Shown here one piece after another: positions 12,101 to 24,100 of a stretch of 64,000 nt of DNA. Each line of letters starts with the position of its first letter. Position 1 is the stretch's first letter. Made by a program: the position numbers and the translations under genes. Location of the stretch: NCBI RefSeq assembly GCF_028769735.1, contig NC_088172.1, positions 37,656,080 through 37,720,079 of the forward strand, written 5' to 3'. Below the pieces are notes generated by a model. It was given only the letters and a program-made list of their open reading frames with translations, searched no databases and was not told the DNA's origin. The stretch is from Zonotrichia leucophrys gambelii (lineage: Eukaryota; Chordata; Aves; Passeriformes; Passerellidae).

Positions 12101-15100
12101 GAGGGAAGTCGGGCGCTTTCCCCCGTTTGCATTGTGCGATATCCGAATTCCCATGCTACACTTTTTGACGGGTCACTGGTGCCCCAATAGGCAGGTGGCA
12201 AGGAGGGCTTGTAATTACACACTCCCAGAAACCGTGCCTTGGCCTCAGCCCTCCTCACGGGCGCCTACCTGCAGCTCCAAAGCCGCGGTTTGCTCGCAGG
12301 CAGTGGTGTGCGGGGGGGCATCCTTCAGCTGCGCTCCTTATTAATTGCGCAAAAGTTTTCTATTCTTTAACCTCTCTCCCCCCCTCCCACCTTCTCTCCC
12401 TCCGCCACCCCTCCCTCTCGCAGTCCCTAACCTAATCCCCGTCCCTCTCGCCGTGTTGTGTATAGCAGCTGTCGGGTTTCATTTAGGGGAGAAGCTGGCA
12501 GCTTGTGCTCATTGGAGGCAGTCAAACGAGTTTCAATGGGGAAAATCATTAAGTTAACACTTTATCTAATGTCCCTATTGTCTGCCAGCAGGCATTGTCT
12601 TAGAACCTTAGCGCAGACATGTCTGAAAGTATCTCGGACTCCTAAATTCTCTAGGGAGCGAGAGGAGCCCCTGCGGCCTGTTTCCATTGCCCCCTCCCGC
12701 CCCCCAGCACTGCTCCGCACTCTGCCGCTTTCCCCCTCCATCTTCACCCACCCGTAGCCAGGGCTGTCCCTGAACTACTTCCAAAAAAATATAGCGGCCC
12801 CGAGAGCCCTCCATTAGAGTCTGGAGACCAAGGCTTGGTGAGAGGGACTGAATTTATAATTTAAGGTCTGGTAAGAGGGAATAAGGCTGTTTGAGGCAGA
12901 GGCTGTTTGAGGGAGAAGAGAAGAGAAGAGAAGAGAAGAGAAGAGAAGAGAAGAGAAGAGAAGAGAAGAGAAGAGAAGAGAAGAGAAGAGAAGAGAAGAG
13001 AAGAGAAGAGAGAAGAGAAGAGAAGAGAGAAAAAGAAAGAAGAGAAGAGAAGAGAAGAGAAGAGAAGAGAAGAGAAGAAAGAAAAAAAAATTAAAGGAAA
13101 AAAGTAAACAAGGAAAAGGAAGAGAATAAGAAAAAGAAAACAAGGGAAAGGAAAATAAAGTAAAAAGAAAAGAAAAAATAAAGGAAAAAGAAAAAGAGAG
13201 CAAGGAAAAGGAAAAGAAACATGAAAATGGAAAGAAATTAAAAGAAAAAATAAAGGAAAAAGAAAAGGATTAAAGGAAAAAAGAAAAAATTAAAGGAAAA
13301 GAAAAAAATAAAAGAAAAAGAAACAGCAGAAGAGAGAAGAAAAAAAAACGGAGCAAAGGCAGAAGCCGAGCGGGGTTTTGGCGGGTTTCTTAAACGGGGC
13401 TGCAATCGTCTCTGCACGAGTTTTTCCATCTCCCTGAGAGTATTCGCAGTTCTGGTGGCAGCCGGAGCGAAAGCAGCGCCCGGCGGCGGAGCGGGGGCTG
13501 CGGCGAGGCGGAGCGGAGCGGGACGGGGGACACTGCCCGCCCGCCAGGCTCACAGCTCCCCTGACTCCTCCGCGCACGAAACAGAGGCGCAAAGTTTTGC
13601 TGCAGGTTTCGGGGTGAAGAAAATGGCACGCCTTCCCTGCCGTGAAAATCAGTCCCCTTTCGCCAGGGTTGCCAGCGGGGAGAGGAGGTTGCTTGGCTTC
13701 CCAATCATTTTATTTTGTTTTGTTTTGGTTTATTCTGTGCATCGGTCTCCTGACTGCTCTCCTGCCCAGGGAAAGCGCCGTCCTGTTTGTCGAGTGCCAG
13801 AAAGCCAGAGAAACACACACCCCCCCACACCAAACCCCCCGAATTCCCTCCCCTCCCCCTCATCCTCACTTCTCGCAGGCAAGACTGCTGCTCCCGCTGC
13901 TGTAATCTTCCCTTCCAAAATGGGTCTTGGCGATTATAGAAGATCCAAATAAACGTAGCGGGGCATGAATAATGCTCATTGTAGAAAACTGACACTTGCT
14001 CAAGGAAAAGAAAGTTGGCTATAAAATCACTTCATTATTTGCTTGTACTGCGGCTCTGGGGCTAATCCCTCCGGAGGTCAGATTGCTGAGAGCTCTCTCT
14101 CTCCCTCTTTCCCTTCTCTGCTTTCAGGTCGCATTTTAGACATCCCTTGCAAAGTGTGTGGGGACCGCAGCTCCGGAAAGCACTATGGGGTTTACGCCTG
14201 CGATGGGTGCTCGGGATTTTTCAAGAGGAGCATCAGGAGGAATAGGACCTATGTTTGCAAATCAGGAAATCAGGTACCAGCAGCAGCCGAGCCCCCTCAC
14301 CGCCTGCACCCCCCATTTCCCCAGGGGCTCGCATTGCCCCTGCCCCACCAAGAGAGAGACTCCGCAGCAAGAGATGCAGCAGCCGCGCAGCCTCACCCTC
14401 CCTTGCCGGGTCCCGGGCCGAGGCTGGGCGCTGGGTGCCCCAGCCCGCCTCGCCCTGCACGTCCCCCCGCCCCCAGCGCACCGGAGAGGATGGGAGAGAT
14501 GTGCAGGGAGAAGGAGGGATGTGGGCAGGGGGAAGGCAGAGCCAGCACATCGCCTGGGCACGGGAGGACAGAGAGGGGCGGCCTCCCGGTAAGCCTCAGC
14601 ACAGCCAGGCGATGGACAACCATGGGTTTACAAACTGCGTATCGTGCCCGCGCCCAGGCGGAGGCAGCCCCGCTTTTCCCTTTCTGCTCCCCGCTCTCCT
14701 TCCCACTCCGGGAGCGTCCCCGCGGGGATGTGAGGCTGGGATCGCGGAGGGATGCGCGGTGCAAAGGGAGCCCCGAGGGGGAGGCGCCGCCGTCGCTGTC
14801 TCGGGTGCTGAAGGCGGCCCGGCCCGCCCTGCCCCGAGGCCGAGCACCTGGCCCGGCCCGACTCGGCCCGGCACGGCGCACGCAGGGCCGGCCCCTCCGC
14901 GCCTCCCGGGGCCGGCGGGTGGGCGCTGCTGCCCCCGGCCCGACGGCTGGCTGTGTTGCAGGGAGGCTGCCCGGTGGACAAGACGCACAGGAACCAGTGC
15001 CGAGCCTGCCGGCTGAAGAAGTGTTTGGAGGTCAACATGAACAAAGATGGTACCTGCTCCCCCTCTCCCGGGGCTGGGGTGGCGGGGCAGCCGGAGGGAG

Positions 15101-18100
15101 ATTCTCTGAACTGAGGAGCGCTGAGTCACCCCGGTGTCTCCTTGGCCTGGCCACGACTGACCCTCCCATCCTGCGGCACCTCAGACACTTCTCCCCAGGC
15201 ACCCTCGGGCGGGGGGCACAGGGCCGGCCTCAGGAAATTGCAGGGAGGGAGGGAGGGAAGGCCGGTCGAGCAGCGCGGGGCACCCCGCGGTGACTGCCTC
15301 GGCCCTCGTTGATGCCCACAGCGGTGCAGCACGAGCGGGGCCCCCGCACGTCGACGATCCGGAAGCAGGTGGCTCTCTACTTCCGCGGGCACAAGGAGGA
15401 GAGCGGCGGAGCCCCGCACTTCCCCGCCGCCGCCCTGCCGGCACCCGCCTTCTTCACCGCCGTCTCCCAGCTGGAGCCCCATGGCCTGGAGCTGGCCGCT
15501 GTCACCGGCACCCCGGAGAGACAGGCTCTGGTGGGCCTGGCACAGCCCACCCCGAAGGTCAGCCCCTGCCCCGGCCCCCCGCGGGCTGCAAACCTTGCTG
15601 CTGAGGTGCCTGCAACCTGTCAGCTCCTTCCTGCCTCTGGGGTAGACATGGAAAAAACAGCAAGGCCTGAGGCTTTGTGGGTTGTGGTGGGGACTTTTGT
15701 TACATCCCTAAAGGCTGTGAGGAGATGAGGTGCAATCCCTCTGGAGAAGCGGTATGCAGCAGGAGCAGCAGATAACCTGCTCCATACAAACCCTGTCTCA
15801 CGCATTCTTATACCTTCATGGGTGCAGAAATGCTCCTCCTGCCTGGAGCCCATCCACAAGTCAGTTTTAGACCTTGTTTCACAAGGAATGCAATCCCTGT
15901 GAATGAGTTTTCTTCAGAGAAATGCCAGTCTCCATGGTGGTGTAGTTCAGAAAGTACTTTGTGTACTGACCAAAGCCTGCAGCTTGTCCCCACAGACACA
16001 AAACTCAAACTTGGCTAAGCTGGCTCTCTGCACTTCTTGGTTGTGACATTTCCTGAGCAGCCCAGTGGAAGCACTGCTGTGGCCTCGACTGCACAGGAAT
16101 TAGCTGAAAGGTGATGTTTTTCATTAGCCCATTTGCAATGGCATTTTGTGTCTTCACAGCATCTAGAAAATCACAGAAGAAACTGCCTAAACAGTTCTGC
16201 ATTTTCAGACCTGGTACATAGCTTGGCAGAACCCTTCATAAACGTGGTCACAACATATAGTTTTACGTGGTAACTTTAAAAAAATGCTGAATCAGAATTT
16301 ATTTGGCAAGAAAATTTAGCACACCCTTGAAAACATAACTCCATTCAAACCCTACACAGCCTCTAGATAGTTATGCTAGGCTCTATGCATCTACTTACAA
16401 ACTGTTGCAGTCAGGGATCAAGGTGAAGGTTTAGGCTAAATGAATATTTACTGCTTTGCTGAGCAGGGCTGGAATGCTAAATCAGCTTCTGAAGCAAGGT
16501 TACAAACTACATGTTGTTAATCAAATTTTTACTCTTCTAACTCTGCTATCAGAGGTGTTCTATTGTGTAACAGAGTAAAGCATGACACATAATTTTGGTA
16601 TGCTTTTCCCCTTCTGATGCAATCATTTCATTCTCCTTTCAAGCTCCTGCTCTGAACAGTTTCTGTAGTACAGCTCATCCACATGGATAAGCAGCAAGGA
16701 GCAGTTTGGAGTGAGCCCACTGCAAGCAATGCCCTCTGCTTGCAGAACAGGAGAGTGCACACTGTACTGGGCATGACCAGAGCACTGGATGTAGGGGAGA
16801 GGAAGATCAGGCTGCCTTGGTGGCACTGTATGAGATGGCTTTATGTTCTCTTTGCCATTAGTACCCACACGAAGTCAACGGCACCCCGATGTATCTGTAC
16901 GAAGTGGCCACTGAATCCGTCTGCGAGTCAGCAGCCAGACTTCTGTTCATGAGCATCAAGTGGGCCAAAAGTGTCCCAGCCTTCTCCACCTTGTCCTTAC
17001 AAGACCAGGTAAGGCAGTGGCAGTGGGAGTGGCAACGGCCTGGCCTGCCTGTTAAAGAAGGCTTAGACTTCACATTGGGTCCTGAGCTTCCACTCCCAGA
17101 CTTTGAAATCGGTAATGGACTTCAGCAGCTCTGAAGTTCAGTGCAGCGTTTCAGTGTGTCCCTGAAAACCAGGCAGTGATTTAGAAACTGCTTTCCTCCA
17201 ACTTTTATCTCGTGAAGCAAGTGAAAAATCAAGGAAATCCAGGAAAAAGAAATCTAACATAAAACTAATATTATGGAAGGACAAATGCTAGAGGAGAAAT
17301 CACCAGGCTGCAGACAAAACTTAGTATGCCCAAACTGTTTTTCTACTTGTAGGACAAGTTTTCCTTCCATAAAATGGGGAATAGCATCTTACTTTGCTAT
17401 TTAGGGATGAGAAATGCTTAGTTAAGTTTATGGTTTCAGGATATGACTGAGGTTGTTTCTGAAGACCAATTCTCCTCCTCTTCCTCCTCCTCCTCCTCTA
17501 CCAGTTCTTCCTTTTCCTCCTCCCCCTCCTCTCCATGTCCTCCTTCTCCTCCTCCTCTTTTTCTCCTCTCCTCTCAACTGTTTATGCAGACATTTTTTTC
17601 CTTCTTCACCTTGGCTTACAATTACATCAATATGGTGGGAGCAGTATTTGGCCAGCCCCAATATTTTTACCATTAATTAAAATCTTCCCTAATATGTTTT
17701 GTTTTCCTCTATGATAATTTCCCTTTGCCTCAAGTAAATCATAGGTGAACCATACAAGATGAAACAATTTCCTAATGACTTGATTCTTGATGAGGACTCA
17801 GTATGCTTTGTATAATGCACCAATTTTTTAAAAAGTAATCAGATAATTGTGAAATGGAAGGGTGGAAATCTACACAAAGCTCCAATCATAAAAGACATCT
17901 ATTACTTTGATATGATTGAGCTAATTTACCAAAATGGTAACTAGAAAAACTGTGCCATAGATGTTACATAGCAGTCGTCAGAGGAACTAGTTCCTCTCCC
18001 CAGAAGCACGTTACAAGTTTTGCAGTTGATATGCAAATATGTATTTTGAGCTACAAGAAAAGAGCTTCCTAGAAAACCAATAATGTTTTCAATCTAAAGA

Positions 18101-21100
18101 TAAATAATGATAGTCACAATGTGTTATAAAGCTAAGGTATATAAAAATGCTCATTTTCTAGCACCAAACCCACGTCTTGAAATCCTTGTGAAATTAGTCA
18201 AAGAGGAATGCTGCTCAGCTCTACCTGCTGCCCTGCTGTGCAGTGAGGATGAGGGGAGAGATGAGATAGGGCCTGGAAGGTCACACATGCCAGTAGGAAG
18301 ACATGAATCCCAGTGTGGCATCCTGCTGCTCTCTAATCTTGTCTTCTGCTGCCACTTATCCTGTGGAGCACTGAGTCTGTCACAGTGAGTGGCCAAAGAA
18401 ACAGGCTCAAGTGTCAGGGACAAGAACCAGGTGCTCCAGCAGCAGCTCCAGCACACAGGAGCAGGCTGGGTCCATTTCTGGACCAGTGATGTCCACAGGA
18501 GGCTCCATAGGCAAAGGGTTTATCTGACATAAGAGGGAGGCATTTCCCACACCATCATCTCTGTTCGTGTGGAGAGGAGGAGGCAGCAGGATCTGCAAGC
18601 AGGGGAGATCTCCCTGGTGTGTGACCAAGCACAGCCTGCTTATCTACCATAGGCACCACAGTGCTCCCATTAAATAACCCACTGCCTCTTTCACTTTCAT
18701 AGCAGGGACTAATCTTAGTGAGTAACATGTTAAAAACCCAGCCTTTGCTTAACATCACTCTCACTTGCTGTAGCTCATTGCAAATCAGCTTCCTCAAAAC
18801 TCAGAGCTGCTCAGCTCAAAAGCTTTGATTTGGGCCTCTTCCTGCACAATTCCCCTGTCACAATTAGGAGAGCTGGAGAAGAAATAATTCTGATTTTATC
18901 ACCTTATTTCATGAATAATCATACAGTTGATTTTTATAACATTGCTATCACTTTATTTAATTTGACAATGGCCCAGCTGTAAATGTCTGCATTTCTCTTT
19001 TGGTATCCCTGACATCTGCTGAGGAGAAACTAAAATATTTTCCTGATTTTTGCTTTTTTTTTTTTTTTTTTTTTTGTGCTCTTCTAAAAAAGCCAAGTGC
19101 ACTGTAATTTCAGAACTCTGGGGCAGTTTTATCTTGAAGGCAGGGAAATAAATAGAAACCAATTTGCTGATAAAACACAAGTCTGAGCATTGCTGCGTTT
19201 TTACCTCTGGTAAGACAGAGGCTGTGTCCCTTCCCTGATTCATGCAGATTAAGTCCATTTTGAACTGGAAACCACAAAACAAAGAATGCCATGCTTCTAG
19301 TGCTTCTTTCTGGCTTGCACACCTGCCCACGTTATCTGTGAGACAGGTTGGCCCAATGCAGGTCCCCAGCAAAAGGTCACAGCAAGGATGGGGTTGATTA
19401 AGAAGCAAAACCAGTTGTTCAGAAAGCCTGGTATTTGTTATTTCTTTGAAGAAGGAAGGCTGAGTATGACTTCAGCATGAATTATTTTAATTGGTGGTTT
19501 TACAGACTTACGCATAGGCATGAAGAAAGCTTTTGCTATTGGAATAGTCTCTTATTTCTAAAGTCTTCTGACTTTAAAGGCTTAGTGGGAAAAAAAAATA
19601 TGAAATTGATATCTTCCAGGAACCACCATTCATTGCCATTGTATCTGCATGAATGAATGACAAAAAAAGAGCAAATGAAAGCAAATGACAAAAGCAAATG
19701 AAAGGCTGGCAAATAATTTTCTGTGTCATACAGACACCTGCACATCCATCAGGTGGGATTATCCAGAGGAGAGACTGGGTTTGCAGGCTGCAGTGGTTAG
19801 GAAACTTTAGGGAAGGTTCATCTGCTCTCAGAAGAACGATGAGATGGGGACCACACTCCGGACACAGTACCCCCTCCCTGTCTCCATTTCAGGCAATAAT
19901 CTGGGCAGTTTTTGGTACTGCAAAATCCATTGTAAGTGTTTCAAATAGCAGCTGTATGCAGGGACACAAGTACCTTCCTGTCACACTTCCCTTGTGTTAT
20001 GGAGAAGTTCTGCAGAGCACACAGGGCAAAAAGGCATGAAATGGACATAACCCCACAGTGACAAGTTGAGAGCAGAGACTCTGAGAATTCAGACTGGAAC
20101 AGGATGGTTTAAAACTTGTAATCATGGAATCACAGGAGGCATCAGGTTGGAAGGGATCACACCTGATCGAACCTCCCTGCCTCAAGCAGGGTCATCACAG
20201 AGCACATGGCACAAAACTGTGTCCAGGCCATTCTTAAACATCTCCGGTGAGAGAGACTCTACAACCACTTTGGGTAACATGTTCCAGTGCTTGGTGCACA
20301 GTAAAGAAGTTTTTCCTCATATTCAGGTGGAATTTCCTGTGCAGTTTCTGTCCATTGCCTGGTGTCCTAGTGGCTGGCAACAAGTACCACTGTCCTGAAC
20401 AGCAGTATTGTTAGGAGTTTGCACATAGATGAAGGGTTTGCTTTTATTGGTGCTTTCTGTATCACCCACTACCTTCACATACCTGATTCCAAGGATATCA
20501 TCATTCATTTGGTACAGCATCTTTATTTTACTTTGCTCTTCTTTACAGACTCTTTACATCCTCCTTCCTCTTTTCCTAAGAAGCTAAGCTGATGGTAGTT
20601 TCAGGGACCATAGAAACATCAATGACTGCAGGTTTTGGGGTTTTGGTTTGGTGGCTTCATTTTTTTGGGCAATCTGCTTTCACTGCATGGAGCTGCTAGA
20701 AGGTATCTTCTGAGCCCACTACAGTTCTCACCTCTTCAAATCTCTCCCACCCTATTTTGTGACACAAGGTCTCAGCAACATGCACACACCATCATGTGCC
20801 CTTTGGCCATGCAATTCAGCTGAACCAGAGGTCCTCCAGTCCTCTCTTCAGAGGTGGTCTGGGCTAACAATCTAGCAACCCATAGATACCCTCAAGACTA
20901 AATACGTCTGTTCTGGCTTTGCCAGTCTGCATTTCCAGAAGTCTTGTCTCCTCTTCAGATCCACCACTGCCTCTTCAGGGAAATCACAAGCATTGCCTGA
21001 GGGAAAACAGAGAAAAACACATCCTCCATAGAGGCATGCAGTGTGCAAAAACTGCAGAGAACTAGCAATGCTGTCAGCATAGGTGCCTGGATATTCGCAT

Positions 21101-24100
21101 CTCTGAAAGGAAATTGGTTTTAGTGCCTGGAATTTCTGAGTGATTTTTAAGAAAAAAAACAGAAAAACAAGTGACACTGATGTTCATGTGTTCAGATGCT
21201 GTGCTTGACAGATACAGAGAGTGGCTTAGTAAGAAAGGGGTTATAAGATGGATGTGTGCTCTAAAGCACTGCTCCTTACACTGATCCAGGATGTTATCCA
21301 GCTTTTCTTCACAAAATCGTGCCTTCTGGAAGGAAAGGAGTGTAATCCCAGAGAGCAAGAGGAAAGACCTGTCCTAGAACAGCTGTATAAGTGCTGAGGG
21401 GGAGGAGAAGAGAACCCATACAATGCTGAGAAAGCAGGTGTGTTCATGTTGTGAGCAAATGCTCTGGGAAAAGAATTCTCTCTTTCTTTCTCTTCCCTTT
21501 TGGTCCACAACATGGTGCACAGTGAGCCAACCCTCAGTGTTTTTCTACAATGCATAGACTTTTTTTCTAGACACCTTCTCAAAAGGCTAAGAGAAGAGCT
21601 AATGAATGCTGTGGGGGAAATACCATGACAGGCATTTAAAGTAGTTTTTAAAATAACAGAAATTTACATATTTAAATTGTTTATAAATCTATAAATTATA
21701 CACTATGTTATATTGTACATCTATTGTATGACAGCTGATGCTTTTGGAAGATGCTTGGAGAGAACTGTTTGTTCTAGGAATAGCACAATGGGCCATTCCA
21801 GTTGATGCTAACACTCTACTGGCTGTATCTGGTAAGAATTGCACAATTTAATGACTTTGTTACAAAAATTACCATAAAAATACATTACTGAAAAAAGAAC
21901 AACATGTAAAGAATAACAAATTCCTACTGAACAATAGAGCATACCTGTCATTTATAAATCTATATTTAAATGCAAATAATGTTGTTTTGTTGTATTCATG
22001 ACTGCTTGCATTGTCATTTAAATGCAAATTACTGTGTTTGTTATCATCCAAGAGAAGATTTTATATTAACTTTCATACAATATAGTCAGTTTACATGGAA
22101 CAAGATAGACAAGTGTGACAATAGAGAGGACATTGATACAGAGGATTTTGTCAGAAATCAATATGAAATAAAGCAAATGCCTTTAATATTATTTATTTCA
22201 TCTGTTTCCGTTTCAGGCATGAACGGTGACAATACAGATTCTCAGAAGCTGAATAAAATTATTTCAGAAATACAGGCCTTACAGGAGGTTGTGGCTAGAT
22301 TTAGACAACTTCGGCTAGATGCTACTGAATTTGCCTGTCTCAAATGCATTGTCACTTTTAAAGCTGGTAAGCAAAAAGGATCTCTCACTTGTCTGGTTTG
22401 ATAACTGTGAGGTTGCTGCTTTAAAGTGATGTTTTAAACCAGGCACAGCTTTGAATCACCCAGTAGGTTTCCCCGTATTGAATTCCAATAGTCATTGCTG
22501 CATTTTGAAAGGGCTGACAGTGGAGTGCTGGGGAACTAATGGGAACGTTTAATTTCCATTGATAGCACTAGCTGAACTGTTTTGATCCACACAAGAGTCA
22601 AGCTGAACTAGTAACTGATCTGCTTTCCAGTGCCCACACACAGTGGTTCTGAACTGAGGAGTTTCCGCAATGCTGCTGCCATAGCAGCCCTTCAAGACGA
22701 AGCCCAGCTCACCCTGAACAGCTACATTCACACCAGGTCAGTGGTGGCTTCTGCCAGTGCTTCTGGCAGCTGTAGGGCTGAAATCCTGCTCTCATTGCAC
22801 GCAAGGTGGCATTTGCACTGACTGAAATGTGGACCAGGCTGCTACGGAGAGTATACATTGGCTGCCAGCCGGCTGGGATTTCTGAAATAGAACCATAGAA
22901 AATGTTGGAAAGGATCCTTAAAATTATTCAGTTCAACCATTAACACTGCCAAGTCCACAATAAATCATGTTCCCAAGGGCCACATGTAAACGTTTTAACT
23001 ACCTTCAGGGATGATGACTCTACCACTTCCTTGTGCAGCCTGTTCCAATGCTTGACAACCTTTTTGGGAAAGAAATTTTTCCTAATATCCAAACTAAACC
23101 TCCATTGGTGCAACTTGAGGCCATTTCCTCTTGTCCTATTGTTTGTGACTGGGAGCAGGGCCCAAAACCCACGCCACTACAATTTCCTTTCAGGTAGAGA
23201 GTCATAAAGCCTCCCCTCAGCCTCCTTTTCTTCAGGCTAAACAACTGCAACTCCCTTAGCTGTTGCTCTAGACCCTTAACCAGGACTTGTGCTCTAGACC
23301 CTTAACCACCTTTGTTGCTCCTCTTCAAGTGTGCTCCAGCACATGGGTGTTTTTAAACAAACAGAAAGGTGTTAAAAGGAGAGCTCTTCCTCTGGGAAGT
23401 GATAATGGCTGTGCAACACTTTGCAGTTCAGAGGGCTAAATTTCCTCTGTGTTTTATTCCATCAAATACCACTAAAAGTGATGCTCAAAACATTGCATCT
23501 CAGTCAGTATGAGTGCCTTTTATACAGGATCTCCAGTTCCCATACAACCTCCTCCATTTTGCAGACACAGAAATCAGGACACAAGGAGCTTAAGTGGCTC
23601 TTCCAAGATGTCACCCGGAGTTTGTGATCAGGTTCAAATGAAAACCTCAGAATTTGTGAATCCCATTATGGTGCTGCAGCAAAGTCTTTTAGCTGCAGTG
23701 GAAGTCCATGAGACTAAAACAGTTGGAGATGGAGCAGTGGAAGAGGAACTGTTATACGTTTTTTTCCCTCTGAAACTTTGATTTGCTGTCATCTTAGCTC
23801 TGTCAGGCAGAAGCCCTATCAGTACCAGAGATTAGATGGTAGCAGTCTCTGAAGCACTTTTATTAGTCTACAGGGAATGGCCTGCACTGGGGATGGAAGT
23901 AAAAATGCAAATTCCATCCAGTTATGGCTGCTTCAGAGCAAAAAGAGTAACTGCTGCATAGTGGTCTCTTCCTATTCTTAAGGAAGGCCTTTTCCATGAA
24001 GATTGCCCCCTGGAGACCTTAAGTGAGACAGGGCCTGTTGGAGAGAGAAGCCAGGGAGGAATATATAGCCACATCTTCCCTTCCAAGGAATCAACTTTTC

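Larger units (their letters stand above)
17009..21734 (+). other. NR2E1: NR2E1 intron 5 (4.7 kb), no further gene
   Basis: Contains a CT-rich trinucleotide tract (17470-17576), a T22 run (19054-19075), a short run of 'aaagcaaatgaaa' repeats near 19670-19705 and one CR1 fragment (20120-20400). Open frames up to 151 codons lie across these repeats or on the opposite strand and show no domain. Confidence 0.6.

Noticed and set aside
12814..13203. 129-codon frame of Ser, Leu and Phe on the - strand, with matching Arg/Glu frames on the + strand
   Set aside because: They are translations of the polypurine tract and its complement.
14043..15293. 416-codon open frame on the + strand
   Set aside because: It contains the true NR2E1 exon 2 but then reads through the donor at 14274 into GC-rich intron 2. 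Only 14128-14273 is coding.
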